A stretch of 64,000 nt of DNA, from the NCBI RefSeq assembly GCF_003259365.1, contig NZ_QLLY01000025.1, forward strand, positions 57,591 to 121,590, read 5' to 3'. Position numbers and translations under genes: made by a program. The first letter of the stretch is position 1. The number at the start of each line of letters is the position of its first letter. This DNA comes from Streptomyces sp. PsTaAH-137. GTDB taxonomy: Bacteria; Actinomycetota; Actinomycetes; Streptomycetales; Streptomycetaceae. Below, piece by piece: positions 1 through 8,674 of the stretch. Under the pieces are notes generated by a model. That model did not search any database, was not told the DNA's origin, and saw nothing but the letters and a program-made list of their open reading frames with translations.

Positions 1-1
1 G

Positions 2-313
2 GCGTTCAAGAACCCCGACTACGCCGCCATCGTGCTCTTCAACTACCGCTGGCGCATCGGCCTCATCGAGGGTGAACACCGCTACGACCGCTACGAGAAG
101 CAGCTCGCGGCGCAGCCCGACATCCACGTGCCGACGGTCACCCTCGACGCGGCTCTCGACCCCTTCACCGCGGCGCCCGGCGACGGTTCCGGCTACCGCA
201 AGCACTTCACCGGCCCGTACCTGCACCGCCTGATCACGGACATCGGGCACAACCTGCCGCAGGAGGCGCCCACCGCCTTCGCCCAGGCCGTGGTCGACGC
301 CGACCACCTCTGA
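2..313 (+). CDS. alpha/beta hydrolase, C-terminal part (5' end outside window)
   Basis: The reading frame is open from base 2 and gives the last 103 codons of a protein whose start lies outside the window. The residues look like the end of an alpha/beta-hydrolase: a strand followed by a candidate catalytic acid (VTLDAALDPF) and, about 45 residues later, a candidate catalytic histidine in DIGHNLPQEAP. The nucleophile region is missing from the window, so the substrate cannot be judged. It is followed after 65 bp by the creatininase-family gene on the same strand. Confidence 0.7.
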   Translation, partial: AFKNPDYAAIVLFNYRWRIGLIEGEHRYDRYEKQLAAQPDIHVPTVTLDAALDPFTAAPGDGSGYRKHFTGPYLHRLITDIGHNLPQEAPTAFAQAVVDADHL

Positions 314-378
314 GATCCCCGTATCCGCCGCCGGCCCGGTGCCGCGCACCGTGTCGGCCCGTCCAGGAGGAGCCCTGG

Positions 379-1137
379 ATGACCGAAGTCCAGTGGAACC
401 GTCTGACCGCCGCCGACCTGCGCGCCCTCGCGGCGCGGGACGCGGTGGTGGTGATACCCATCGGGGCCACGGAGCAGCACGGGCCCCATCTGCCCACCGG
501 CGTCGACGACTTCCTCGCCACGGAGGTGTGCCACCGGGCGGCGGTGCTGGCCGCCGAGCACACCGGCGTGGTGGTCACCCCCTCGATCCCCACGGGTCTG
601 TCGGAGCACCACATGGCCTTCGGCGGCACCCTGACGCTCAGCCTGCCGACACTGCACGCGCTGCTGCGGGACATCTGCCGGTCCGTGATCCGGGTGGGTT
701 TCTCCCGCGTCCTGATCGTCAACGGGCACGGCGGGAACATGACCGCGCTCAACGCCCTCACTACCGAGCTGACCGCGGAGTTGTCGACGCCGATCGCGTT
801 CGCCAGCTACTTCGGCGCCGGACGGGACGTGGTGCGGGACACCCTGGAGACCCAGGACGGCCTCATGCACGCGTGCGAGGGCGAGACGTCCATGATGATG
901 GCGGCCCACCCCGGCCTGATCCGCGCCGAGCACCTGGCGCGGGCGCACGGACCACGGATCACACTGCCCGCGGAGTCCACCGACCCGTTGTACATGGCCG
1001 TGTCCTTCGACCGGATCACGGAGACCGGCGTCGCGGGCGACGCCCGGACGGCGAGCGCGGAGAAGGGCGAGCGGATGCTCGCCGGCTGCGCGGCCGCGCT
1101 CGCGGACATCGTCGTGCGGGACCCCTGGGCGACGTAG
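379..1137 (+). CDS. creatininase family protein
   Basis: 252 aa, a usual length for this amidohydrolase family, whose members use metal ions to open cyclic amides such as creatinine or act on related substrates in cofactor maturation. The metal-site motifs are visible: ATEQHGPHLPTGVD near residues 30-43 (E32, H34, D43), NGHGGN near 115-120 (H117) and CEGET near 166-170. The start is supported by CAGGAGGA about 9 bases upstream of ATG. The true substrate is not shown; creatininase, 3-dehydro-scyllo-inosose hydrolase-like or mycofactocin-type roles are all possible, and no mycofactocin genes are nearby. Confidence 0.85.
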   Translation: MTEVQWNRLTAADLRALAARDAVVVIPIGATEQHGPHLPTGVDDFLATEVCHRAAVLAAEHTGVVVTPSIPTGLSEHHMAFGGTLTLSLPTLHALLRDICRSVIRVGFSRVLIVNGHGGNMTALNALTTELTAELSTPIAFASYFGAGRDVVRDTLETQDGLMHACEGETSMMMAAHPGLIRAEHLARAHGPRITLPAESTDPLYMAVSFDRITETGVAGDARTASAEKGERMLAGCAAALADIVVRDPWAT

Positions 1138-1305
1138 CGCCCGAGATCGCCGCCCACCGCGGGGCACAGGCGCGATCATTCACGTCACCGTCTTGACGAG
1201 TGACGCACCGCATGACACGTTAATAACCAGTTGGAGCGGTGACGAGCTGGCCGAGGTCGGCCCACCCGCCCTTTCCTGTACCGAAATGTCTGAGAGGAAT
1301 CTGTC

Positions 1306-2163
1306 ATGGTGAGCATCAAGGGCGGCCGCAAGCGGCTGACCACGGGCGCCGTCGCGGTGGCCACGGCAGGGCTCGCGCTCGGCGCGTTCGCCCTCAGCGG
1401 CACCGCCGGCGCGACCGAGGCCACCCGGGCCGCCGACACCGGCCGGCACGCCAGGCCGACCGTCGTCCTGGAGCACGGCGCCTTCGCCGACGGCTCCAGC
1501 TGGAACGGTGTCATCGCCGACCTGCGCGCCGACGGCTACCCGGTCGTCGCCGCCGCCAACCCGCTGCGCGGCCCGGCCTCCGACGCCGCCGCCCTGCGCA
1601 CGGTCCTCGACCACGTCAAGGGCCCGAAGATCCTCGTCGGCCACTCCTACGGCGGCAACGTGATCAGCGAGGCGGCCACGAACGACCCCGAGGTCAAGGC
1701 CCTGGTCTATGTCGCGGCCTTCCTGCCCGCCGCCGGCGAGAGCGCCCTGGAGCTCACCAACAAGTACCCCGGCTCCACGCTCCCCGACGCCCTCGACCCG
1801 GTCACCTATCAGCAGGCCGACGGCTCCACCGCCACCGACCTCTACATCCAGCAGGACAAGTTCCGCCACCAGTTCGCCGCCGACGTGCCGGCGAAGCAGG
1901 CCGCCCTGATGGCCGCCGCGCAGCGGCCGATCGCCCAGGCCGCCCTGGAGGAGAAGGCCACCACCGCGGCCTGGAGGACCACGCCCAGCTGGGACATCGT
2001 CACCACCGAGGACCTCAACATCCCGGCCGCCGTCCAGCGCTTCATGGCCGGGCGCGCCCACGCGCACACCACCGAGGTCGCCGCCTCCCACTCGGTCGCC
2101 GTCTCCCACCCCCGTCTGGTGGCCGACGTGATCGAGCGGGCCGCCCACGCCACCGTCCGCTGA
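1306..2163 (+). CDS. secreted alpha/beta hydrolase
   Basis: 285 aa with a Sec-type signal sequence: basic residues at 5-10, a hydrophobic core at about 13-34 and a possible cut after the AGA around residue 36. The mature part is an alpha/beta-hydrolase with an oxyanion HG (EHGAF near 56) and nucleophile elbow GHSYGG (S114); the late histidine lies in AASHSVAVSHP near residue 262. It resembles the EstC/esterase-lipase group often annotated as alpha/beta hydrolase in Streptomyces. A perfect hairpin follows the stop, and an XRE regulator gene lies immediately downstream on the same strand and may control it. Substrate unknown. Confidence 0.85.
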   Translation: MVSIKGGRKRLTTGAVAVATAGLALGAFALSGTAGATEATRAADTGRHARPTVVLEHGAFADGSSWNGVIADLRADGYPVVAAANPLRGPASDAAALRTVLDHVKGPKILVGHSYGGNVISEAATNDPEVKALVYVAAFLPAAGESALELTNKYPGSTLPDALDPVTYQQADGSTATDLYIQQDKFRHQFAADVPAKQAALMAAAQRPIAQAALEEKATTAAWRTTPSWDIVTTEDLNIPAAVQRFMAGRAHAHTTEVAASHSVAVSHPRLVADVIERAAHATVR

Positions 2164-2173
2164 CCCCCTCGAA

Positions 2174-2200
2174 GGGCGGCGGGATGTGGTCCCGCCGCCC
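2174..2200 (+). terminator. hairpin terminator after secreted hydrolase
   Basis: An 11-bp perfect stem (GGGCGGCGGGA at 2174-2184 with TCCCGCCGCCC at 2190-2200) and a 5-base loop begin 11 bases after the stop codon. There is no T run, as is common for Streptomyces terminators. Confidence 0.7.
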
Positions 2201-2267
2201 TCGGGCCGCGCCGAGGACATCGCCCCGCACACCTCCCGGGTGTGCGGATCACGGGAGAACGAACGCC

Positions 2268-3149
2268 ATGAACGCACACTCCGACGCCCGTACGCTCGGC
2301 GCGTTCCTCAAGGCCCGCCGGGCCGGCCTCGAACCCGGTGCGTGCGGCCTGCCGGAGACGGACTCCGCCCGCCGGGTCGCCGGGCTGCGCCGCGAGGAGG
2401 TCGCCCGGCTCGCCGCGATCAGCGTGGACTACTACACCCGGCTCGAACAGGGGCGCGTCCGCGCCTCCGCGGCCGTCCTCGACACCCTGTCCCGCGCCCT
2501 GCGCCTCGACGAGGACCAGCAGAGCTACCTCTACGAGGTGGCCGGGCGGACGGACGACCGGCCGCGCCGGACGCGCCGCCCCGCGCAGCGGGTACGGCCC
2601 GCCATGCGCCGGCTCCTCGCCCAGCTCACCGAGACGCCCGCGCTCGTCCTCGGCAGGCGGCTGGACGTCCTGGCGTGGAACCGCGCCGCCGTCGCGCTCT
2701 ACACCGACTTCGCCGCGATCCCGGCCGCCCGCCGCAACTACCTGCGCCTGATGTTCACCGATCCCGTGGTCCGTGACCTGCACCGGGAGTGGGAACACGA
2801 CGCGCGCGACGCGGTCGCCGCGCTGCGCATGGAGGCCGGGACCGACCCCGACGACCCCGAACTCGCGCGTCTCGTCGGCGATCTGACCCTGCGCGACGCC
2901 GACTTCAGCACCTGGTGGGCCGAGCACCGGGTCAACAGCGCGACGTACGGCACCAAGCACTACCGCCACCCCCTGGTCGGCGATCTCACCCTGGACTGCG
3001 ACACCTGGTCCGGCTCCGACGACTCGGGCCAGCGTCTGATGGTGCTGACGGCCGAAACCGGCAGCCCGTCCCACGACGCCCTGCGCATCCTCTCCGCCTG
3101 GACCGCGGACCGGGCGGACGCGGCACCGGCGGAGACCCGGACCTCATGA
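2268..3149 (+). CDS. XRE-family regulator with MmyB-like ligand domain
   Basis: 293 aa. Residues about 9-85 form a Cro/C1-type helix-turn-helix (LRREEVARLAAISVDYYTRLEQGR); the remainder matches the MmyB-like ligand-binding domain typical of this large actinobacterial family, with TPALVLGRRLDVLAWNRAA and the NYLRLMFTDP segment. ATG at 2268 puts the HTH at the expected distance from the N-terminus. The gene lies 104 bp after the secreted hydrolase, and in related genomes such regulators commonly control an adjacent oxidoreductase or hydrolase, so control of one of the flanking hydrolases is a reasonable inference but is not shown. Confidence 0.88.
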   Translation: MNAHSDARTLGAFLKARRAGLEPGACGLPETDSARRVAGLRREEVARLAAISVDYYTRLEQGRVRASAAVLDTLSRALRLDEDQQSYLYEVAGRTDDRPRRTRRPAQRVRPAMRRLLAQLTETPALVLGRRLDVLAWNRAAVALYTDFAAIPAARRNYLRLMFTDPVVRDLHREWEHDARDAVAALRMEAGTDPDDPELARLVGDLTLRDADFSTWWAEHRVNSATYGTKHYRHPLVGDLTLDCDTWSGSDDSGQRLMVLTAETGSPSHDALRILSAWTADRADAAPAETRTS

Positions 3150-3222
3150 CGCACCGGCCGGATGAACCCACACACCCTTCCCGCTCGTCTTCCCAGGAAG
3201 CGCGAGAAGAGGTGGGTGACAG

Positions 3223-4089
3223 ATGCCGGCGTACGACATCCGGGGCAGCGGGCCCGGTCTGGTTCTGCTTCCGGGGATCGGGGGCACGGCGGCCGACGTC
3301 TGGGACACGGCGGCCGACGGCCTCGCGGCCGAGAACACCGTCGTCCTGATGGACCTCCCCGGATCGGGGAGCAGCCCGCTGCCCGGCGGCCCGCTGGACG
3401 TGGACGCGGTGGCCGACCACGTGGCGGCCGCGGCCCAGGAGGCCGGACTGCGGGACTTCGTGATCGCGGGGACCTCGCTCGGCGCGGCCGTCGCCGTCAA
3501 GGCCGCCGCACGCCACCCCGGGCCGGTCCGCGGTCTGTGCACCCTTTCCGGCTTCGCCCGGCCGCACACCTCGCTGCGGTTCAACCTGGAGATGTGGGCG
3601 TCGCTGCACGCCCGACGCGACGTCGACCTGAACCCTTTTCTGGCCTCGCTGCTGTTCTCCGAGGGCTATCTGGCCGGCCTCGCCCCGGAGACGGCCCGTC
3701 TGCTGACCGCCCGTCTGGTGACGTCGGGCCCCGGTACCGCACGCCAACTCGCCCTGGCGCAGGGCCTGGATCTGCGGGCAGTACTCCCCACGGTCGCCGT
3801 TCCCACCCTGGTGGTCGCGGCCACGGCGGACCGGTTCGTGGCCCCGGAGCACTCGGTCGAACTCGCGGACGGCATACCCGGCGCCCGACCGGCCGCGGTC
3901 GCCGGCGGACATGTGGCGGCTCTGGAGCAGCCGGAGCGGACCCTGGAGATCCTCACCGGGTTCCTCCGGACCGTCCGCCGGGGCGGCGTCGAAGGCTCCT
4001 CCCCCGGAAGCGTCGCCGGACGTCCGGGATCCCCCCGCCCGCGTCTCCTGCCGACGATCCCGGCTCCCCGCAGCCCGTACGGGCGTTGA
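3223..4089 (+). CDS. alpha/beta hydrolase
   Basis: 288 aa, no signal peptide. The nucleophile elbow is GTSLGA (S85), an oxyanion loop LLPGIGG lies at 15-21, the candidate acid is in AATADRFVAPEHS near residue 205 and the histidine in AGGHVAALEQP near 230. The last 40 residues are basic, proline-rich and outside the fold. The start ATG follows AGAGGTGGGTGACAG. The gene follows the XRE regulator by 73 bp on the same strand and may be co-transcribed with it. Substrate unknown. Confidence 0.8.
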   Translation: MPAYDIRGSGPGLVLLPGIGGTAADVWDTAADGLAAENTVVLMDLPGSGSSPLPGGPLDVDAVADHVAAAAQEAGLRDFVIAGTSLGAAVAVKAAARHPGPVRGLCTLSGFARPHTSLRFNLEMWASLHARRDVDLNPFLASLLFSEGYLAGLAPETARLLTARLVTSGPGTARQLALAQGLDLRAVLPTVAVPTLVVAATADRFVAPEHSVELADGIPGARPAAVAGGHVAALEQPERTLEILTGFLRTVRRGGVEGSSPGSVAGRPGSPRPRLLPTIPAPRSPYGR

Positions 4090-4101
4090 GCACTCGCGTA
4101 T

Positions 4102-4125
4102 CGAGCCCGCCGCCCCGCGGGCTCG
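4102..4125. terminator. bidirectional terminator between convergent genes
   Basis: A 9-bp perfect stem, CGAGCCCGC (4102-4110) with GCGGGCTCG (4117-4125), and a 6-base loop, placed between two convergent stop codons at 4089 and 4141. Confidence 0.6.
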
Positions 4126-4140
4126 TCGGCGCGAGGGCGG

Positions 4141-5028
4141 TCAGTAGAGGTCGTCGGCCGGGTAGAGGGTGAACAGCCGGACGGTCTCGACGTAGAGCCA
4201 GGTCAGGGTCAGGGTGAGCCCGAACGCTGCCGTCCAGGACAGATCGCGGGACGCGCCGCACGTGATGCCGTCCTCGACCTTCCCGATGTGCAGGGACAGG
4301 AAGGGCACCGCGAGGCCGACGCCCACGACGCCCAGGAAGACCGCGAGGCCCGCGGGGCGCAGGCCCAGCCCGTCGGCGCCCAGGAGGGGGAACAGGACCA
4401 GGTCGGCGAGAGCGAGGAACCCCAGTCCGAGCACTCCGGCGCCCGCGAGGGGGCGGAAGCGGCGGCCGGCCCGCATCCAGTGGACCGCGCGCGCGAAGAG
4501 CACTCCGGCGCAGCCGGCCGTCGTCCCCAGCACCATCTGTACGAAGACACCCGGTGCGAGGTGCCGGGAGACGGTCGCCGAGAGGACCGCGAGGAACACC
4601 CCCTGGACCACGGCGAACGTCAGGGTCAGGGGCGCCGACAGCGGATTCCTGCGCCGCTGGATCAACACCAGTGCCGTGGCGGCCAGTCCGGCGCCTCCCG
4701 CGATGCCGTAGGCCACGGCCGTGCCGATGGGGACATGCACCAGCACCGTCCAGGAGAGCACGGCCGCGAGGGTGCTCGCCGCGAGCCCCGCCGCGGCGCG
4801 GGAGACGACGCCGTCCATCGTCAGCAGGTCGGCGACGGGGAACGGCAGCGGCGCGGGACCGCCCTCGCGGAACGGATCCTGGACCGGCGCGGTCCCGCCC
4901 GGTGCGACGGCGATCCCCGCCCGTGGGTCCCTGGCCGCGGTCTTCGGTCCCCCGTGCCGCCTGAACTGCGGCCGGGAGAGTACGGGGTTGCTGCTGGTCA
5001 GCACAGATTGCGGTTCGACCGGTGTCAC
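4141..5028 (-). CDS. Bax inhibitor-1/YccA family membrane protein
   Basis: 295 aa from a GTG that follows AGAGGACCTGGC. The N-terminus has the SSNPVLSRPQF sequence characteristic of actinobacterial Bax-inhibitor-1 (YccA) proteins, then a proline-rich cytoplasmic stretch to about residue 75 and seven hydrophobic segments (about 78-100, 103-122, 133-155, 158-180, 190-212, 217-240, 262-285). The family forms pH-sensitive ion-leak channels in the membrane in characterised members; the role in Streptomyces is not established. The gene stands alone, convergent with the hydrolase. Confidence 0.8.
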   Translation of the reverse strand: MTPVEPQSVLTSSNPVLSRPQFRRHGGPKTAARDPRAGIAVAPGGTAPVQDPFREGGPAPLPFPVADLLTMDGVVSRAAAGLAASTLAAVLSWTVLVHVPIGTAVAYGIAGGAGLAATALVLIQRRRNPLSAPLTLTFAVVQGVFLAVLSATVSRHLAPGVFVQMVLGTTAGCAGVLFARAVHWMRAGRRFRPLAGAGVLGLGFLALADLVLFPLLGADGLGLRPAGLAVFLGVVGVGLAVPFLSLHIGKVEDGITCGASRDLSWTAAFGLTLTLTWLYVETVRLFTLYPADDLY

Positions 5029-5160
5029 GCCAGGTCCTCTTCTCCGTGTCGAAGGTGTCGGCCGCCTTCAGCCTGACCGGCCGGACAAACGGCCCGCATC
5101 AGTCACTTGACGGTGAGCACGGACCGTGCCGGGGCGATGCTGTGACGTCACGTCAGTGCG

Positions 5161-6708
5161 TCATGCGGCCTGTGCCCGGACCGTTTCCTCGGCGCCGGCG
5201 GAGGGGGTCGCGGCGGTGCCGGCCCCGTCGTCGGTCCTCCGGGCGGGCCTCAGGAAGAGGGCGAGGACGATGCCGACGGCGAGGGTGGGGGCGATCCAGA
5301 GGTAGCCCATGGCCGTGGCGTGGGCGAAGGCGTCCCGTGCGGTGTCGCGCAGGGCGGCGGGCAGCAGGCCGATGGTGTCGGGGCGGGCGGCGTCGAAGCC
5401 GGTGGCGGTCGGCAGGGCGTGGGCGCGGTCGGCGAAGCCGGTGTTGAGCAGGGTTCCGAAGACGGCGACGCCGAAGGCAGCGCCGATGGAGCGGGCGAAG
5501 GTGACGACGGCGCTGGCGGCGCCCAGGTCGGTGGCGGGCACGCTGTTCTGGACGGTGGTCAGCACGACCATGGGGACCATGCCGATGCCGATTCCGGTGA
5601 TCAGGAAGTAGACGCTCAGCACGGGAGTGCCGGTGGCGGCGCCGATGGTGCCCAGGAGGAGGAGCCCGGCGAGGTTGGCGGCCAGGCCCGCGAGCAGGAT
5701 CGTCCGCAGCCGCTCGACGTGTGCGGCCCAGCGTCCGGCCAGGGACTGGCTGATGACCAGACCGGCGACCAGCGGCAGCATGGAGACGCCGGACAGGGTG
5801 GCCGAGACGCCGTGGACGATCTGGAGGTAGGTCGGCAGGTAGACGAGGACGGCGAACATCGCGGCGTTGGCGAAGAAGCCGATCAGCGAGGAGAAGACCA
5901 CGGTCCGGGAACCGAGCATGGCCGGCGGCAGCACCGGGGCGGCGGCGCGCCGCTCGACCGGGACCAGCAGCGCGCCGAGGGCGACGGTGGCGGCGATCAG
6001 GCCGACGATGGCCGGCGAGCCCCAGCCCCAGCGCTCGCCGAAGGACGTGATCAGGACCAGGCCGGTCGCGATCGCGGCCAGGACCGTGGCGCCGAGACAG
6101 TCGATGCGGGCCTTGGCGCCCCGGGCGGCGGCGGGCAGCGCACGGGCGGCGACGGCCAGGGCGACGATGCCGACGGGCAGGTTGATCAGGAAGGCCCAGC
6201 GCCAGGACAGCTGGTCGGTGAAGACGCCGCCGAGCAGGGGGCCGACGATGCTGGCGACGCCGTAGACCGAACCGAACATGCCCTGGTAGCGGCCGCGTTC
6301 GCTCGGGGCGACGATGTCGCCGACGAGGGCGAAGGTCAGCACGATCATGCCGCCGCCGCCCATGCCCTGGAGCACGCGGGCGCCGATCAGCTCGGGCAGG
6401 TTCCGCGCCAGGCCGCAGGCGACCGAGGCGATCAGGAAGATCGAGGTCGACGCCAGGTACAGCCGCTTGCGGCCGAACATGTCGCCGAGCTTGCCCCACA
6501 GCGGCGTCACCGCGGTGGAGGCGAGCAGGTAGGCGGCGCTGACCCAGGCGATGTCGTCGAACCCGTCGAGGTCCTCCGCCATCCGGGGCAGCGCGGTGGA
6601 GACGATCGTCTGGTCCAGGGCGGCCAGGAGGACCGCGAGGATCAGCGCGCTCATGGCCGCGGCCACACCGCCCGGCGCGGGTGCTGCGGACTGCTGTGCC
6701 TTCGACAT
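5161..6708 (-). CDS. MFS drug exporter, DHA2 (14-TM) type
   Basis: 515 aa from ATG at 6708, preceded by GAGAGG nine bases upstream; an in-frame ATG 99 bases earlier would place coding sequence over the operator region and lacks support. Fourteen hydrophobic segments run from residue 16 to 490. The family signature LDQTIVSTALPRMAEDL is at about 28-44, the loop GKLGDMFGRKRLY near 80-92 and RVLQGMGGGGM near 116-126. Such proton antiporters export antiseptics, dyes and antibiotics. It is divergent from a TetR gene at 6895, the usual repressor-efflux arrangement, so induction by the exported compound is likely. Confidence 0.9.
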   Translation of the reverse strand: MSKAQQSAAPAPGGVAAAMSALILAVLLAALDQTIVSTALPRMAEDLDGFDDIAWVSAAYLLASTAVTPLWGKLGDMFGRKRLYLASTSIFLIASVACGLARNLPELIGARVLQGMGGGGMIVLTFALVGDIVAPSERGRYQGMFGSVYGVASIVGPLLGGVFTDQLSWRWAFLINLPVGIVALAVAARALPAAARGAKARIDCLGATVLAAIATGLVLITSFGERWGWGSPAIVGLIAATVALGALLVPVERRAAAPVLPPAMLGSRTVVFSSLIGFFANAAMFAVLVYLPTYLQIVHGVSATLSGVSMLPLVAGLVISQSLAGRWAAHVERLRTILLAGLAANLAGLLLLGTIGAATGTPVLSVYFLITGIGIGMVPMVVLTTVQNSVPATDLGAASAVVTFARSIGAAFGVAVFGTLLNTGFADRAHALPTATGFDAARPDTIGLLPAALRDTARDAFAHATAMGYLWIAPTLAVGIVLALFLRPARRTDDGAGTAATPSAGAEETVRAQAA

Positions 6709-6769
6709 CAGGACATGCCTCTCAGGAAGTGACGCACATGGGCGGCGTGCCGACCGCACCCCCACGATG

Positions 6770-6837
6770 AGACCCATTGGGCTGGCACTAACTCTCTCAT
6801 CTGTCACGTTAATGTAGCACTTAATGGAGATGGGTCT
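6770..6837. promoter_or_regulatory. putative TetR operator region between efflux gene and tetR
   Basis: Between the divergent genes an AT-rich stretch, unusual here, contains the inverted repeat AGACCCAT (6770-6777) / ATGGGTCT (6830-6837) and two related direct copies GCACTAAC and GCACTTAAT. These are candidates for repressor binding; footprint data would be needed to choose among them. Confidence 0.45.
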
Positions 6838-6860
6838 ACTCGTGAGAGGCGCTAGACGCC

Positions 6861-6894
6861 TTAGGCTTCACATTCCGCCACTAGACTCGGTGCG
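6861..6894 (+). promoter_or_regulatory. probable leaderless promoter of tetR gene
   Basis: TAGACT at 6882-6887, a standard Streptomyces -10 hexamer, ends seven bases before the GTG start codon at 6895, so the transcript would begin at or next to the start codon. TTAGGC at 6861-6866 is a weak -35 with a 15-base spacer. Confidence 0.45.
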
Positions 6895-7437
6895 GTGAGA
6901 GCCGACGCAGCACGCAATCTGGAAGCAGTCCTGACCACCGGGGCACGCATGCTCGCCGCCGACTCCGGCGCGAGCATCGCCGCCATCGCCACCGAAGCAG
7001 GCGTCGACCGGCGCACCGTCTACCGGCGCTTCGCCTCCCGCGACGAACTCCTCGCCGCCATCTACGCATCACGCCTCGACGCCATCGAGCACGCCATCGA
7101 AGACGCACGACTGCGCGAAGCACCCGTCGCCGTCGCCCTGCACCGCTACGTCGAGAACATCATCACCGTCAACCGCACCTGGCCCGTCGACCTCACCCGC
7201 ATGCTCACCGACGACACCGTCCGCGCCCGTCGCGACGCGTCCGTGCACGAGACGGACGCCTTTCTGCGGCGCGCCACCGACGAGGGCCTGCTCCGGCCCG
7301 GCCTGCCGGAGGGCTGGGCGAGCGCACTGCTGCCCCAGCTGATGCACCTCGTCTCCCGGGAACGGCCCGAGCTGAGCCCCGCGCAGGCGGCGGACATCGT
7401 CGTCGACACACTGCTGCACGGTCTGGGCGCGGCCTGA
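6895..7437 (+). CDS. TetR/AcrR family repressor
   Basis: 180 aa. The N-terminal HTH covers about residues 8-55, with the recognition region IAAIATEAGVDRRTVYRRF followed by the usual ASRDELLAAIY. The C-terminal half is a variable helical ligand domain. The GTG start at 6895 has no Shine-Dalgarno sequence and sits next to a -10 box, consistent with leaderless translation. Its divergent orientation to the 14-TM MFS gene makes that pump its likely target, and autoregulation is likely because both promoters share 187 bp. Confidence 0.9.
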   Translation: MRADAARNLEAVLTTGARMLAADSGASIAAIATEAGVDRRTVYRRFASRDELLAAIYASRLDAIEHAIEDARLREAPVAVALHRYVENIITVNRTWPVDLTRMLTDDTVRARRDASVHETDAFLRRATDEGLLRPGLPEGWASALLPQLMHLVSRERPELSPAQAADIVVDTLLHGLGAA

Positions 7438-7449
7438 CCGGCCGCCTCC

Positions 7450-7477
7450 CGGCACGGCGCGCCGCGCGTGCGTGCCG
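7450..7477. terminator. bidirectional terminator
   Basis: CGGCACG (7450-7456) pairs with CGTGCCG (7471-7477) around a GC-rich loop, between convergent stop codons at 7437 and 7478. Confidence 0.5.
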
Positions 7478-8395
7478 TCAGCCGCGTCGTACTCCCTCGA
7501 TGAAGCGGCCGGCCAGGTCGATCCGTTCGTCGAGGGTGGTGGGTGTCTGGCCGAAGTCCACGAACAGCTCGTGCACCCCCGCCTCGGCGGCGGCCCGGGC
7601 GTAGTCGATGAACTGGCCGAGAGTGCCCGCCCCCGGCATCCGGCCGGCGTCGGTCTCCGACTCGGTCAGTTCGGGGTTGACGCGCAGGGCCATGCGCAGG
7701 GCGGCGGGATCGCGCTCCGCCTCCTCCGCCTCCCTGCGGATGGTGTCCCACATGCCCATCAGGTGGGGCAGCGGCATCGCCACGGGCAGCCAGCCGCCGA
7801 GCCGGCGCCCGATCCGGCGCAGACCGGCCGGGGTGAACGCGGCGAGCAGCACGGGCGGTCCCGGCCGCTGGTGCGGCTCCAGACCCACCACGGTCTCCGG
7901 GACGGTGAACAGCGGTCCCTCGTGCGCGAAGACATCGCCGCTCCAGTACCCCTCCAGGACGTCCAGCGTCTCGTCGAGTCGTGCGCCGCGGCCCTTCCAG
8001 GGCACGGAGACCGCGGTGTACTCGTCGGGCATCCAGCCCAGGCCGAGGCCCACGACCAGCCGTCCCTCGCTGAGCACGTCGAGGGTGGTCAGCGAGCGGG
8101 CCAGCATGAGCGGCGGCAGCCACAGGCCGTTCAGGGTGCTGGTGCCCAGGCGGACCCGTGTCGTGTGGGACGCCGCGAACGTCAGGGCGACCAGCGGGTC
8201 CATGTGGTTCTCGTAGGCACGCGGCATCGTGCCGTCGCCGCTCGGGTACGGCGCGCTCGGGACGCGCGGGGCCAGGACGCGGTCGCCCGTCCACAGCGAG
8301 TCGTATCCCAGGTCCTCGGCGGTACGGGAGACGCGGAGGATGCCGTCCGGGTGGGCGTCGGGGCCGAAGGTCGGCAGGGCGAGGCCAAGTTGCAC
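7478..8395 (-). CDS. LLM-class F420-dependent oxidoreductase
   Basis: 305 aa from GTG at 8395, chosen because AAGGAG lies six bases upstream and the fold begins at once with QLGLALPTFGPDA. Luciferase-like monooxygenase hallmarks follow: AEDLGYDSLWTGDR near 27-40, LGTSTLNGLWLPPLMLARS near 88-106, GRLVVGLGLGWMPDEY near 115-130. The family is a TIM barrel that transfers hydride with cofactor F420 or FMN; this subgroup (TIGR03619-like) is usually F420-dependent. Substrate unknown. It is monocistronic, convergent with tetR and divergent from the LAL regulator. Confidence 0.85.
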   Translation of the reverse strand: MQLGLALPTFGPDAHPDGILRVSRTAEDLGYDSLWTGDRVLAPRVPSAPYPSGDGTMPRAYENHMDPLVALTFAASHTTRVRLGTSTLNGLWLPPLMLARSLTTLDVLSEGRLVVGLGLGWMPDEYTAVSVPWKGRGARLDETLDVLEGYWSGDVFAHEGPLFTVPETVVGLEPHQRPGPPVLLAAFTPAGLRRIGRRLGGWLPVAMPLPHLMGMWDTIRREAEEAERDPAALRMALRVNPELTESETDAGRMPGAGTLGQFIDYARAAAEAGVHELFVDFGQTPTTLDERIDLAGRFIEGVRRG

Positions 8396-8610
8396 AGGTG
8401 TCTCCTTCAGAGGGCGGCCCGGTCCGGTTCCGGGTCCTTGCGTGTCACGGCCGGCCGGACCCCCGGTGACAGGGCGTCCGGGAGCGGCGCCACCGGGCAC
8501 CGGCCACATGTGAAGACGTACGTGCGGTCGGCGGGGTTCACATCACACGTGTTCCGGCGCGCACACACGCCGGATCATCCACACATCAAGCACCTTTCCG
8601 GCCATACGAG

Positions 8611-8639
8611 GTGACGAATATTCGGGAGCCAATTAGTCT
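8611..8639 (+). promoter_or_regulatory. promoter of LAL regulator gene
   Basis: GTGACG (8611-8616), a 17-base spacer and TAGTCT (8634-8639) fit the housekeeping sigma consensus of Streptomyces; the start would fall near 8646, leaving a ~29-base leader with GGGGAG before ATG 8675. Confidence 0.6.
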
Positions 8640-8674
8640 GCTGCTCGAGGTGGGGAGGACGGGGAGCACGTCAC

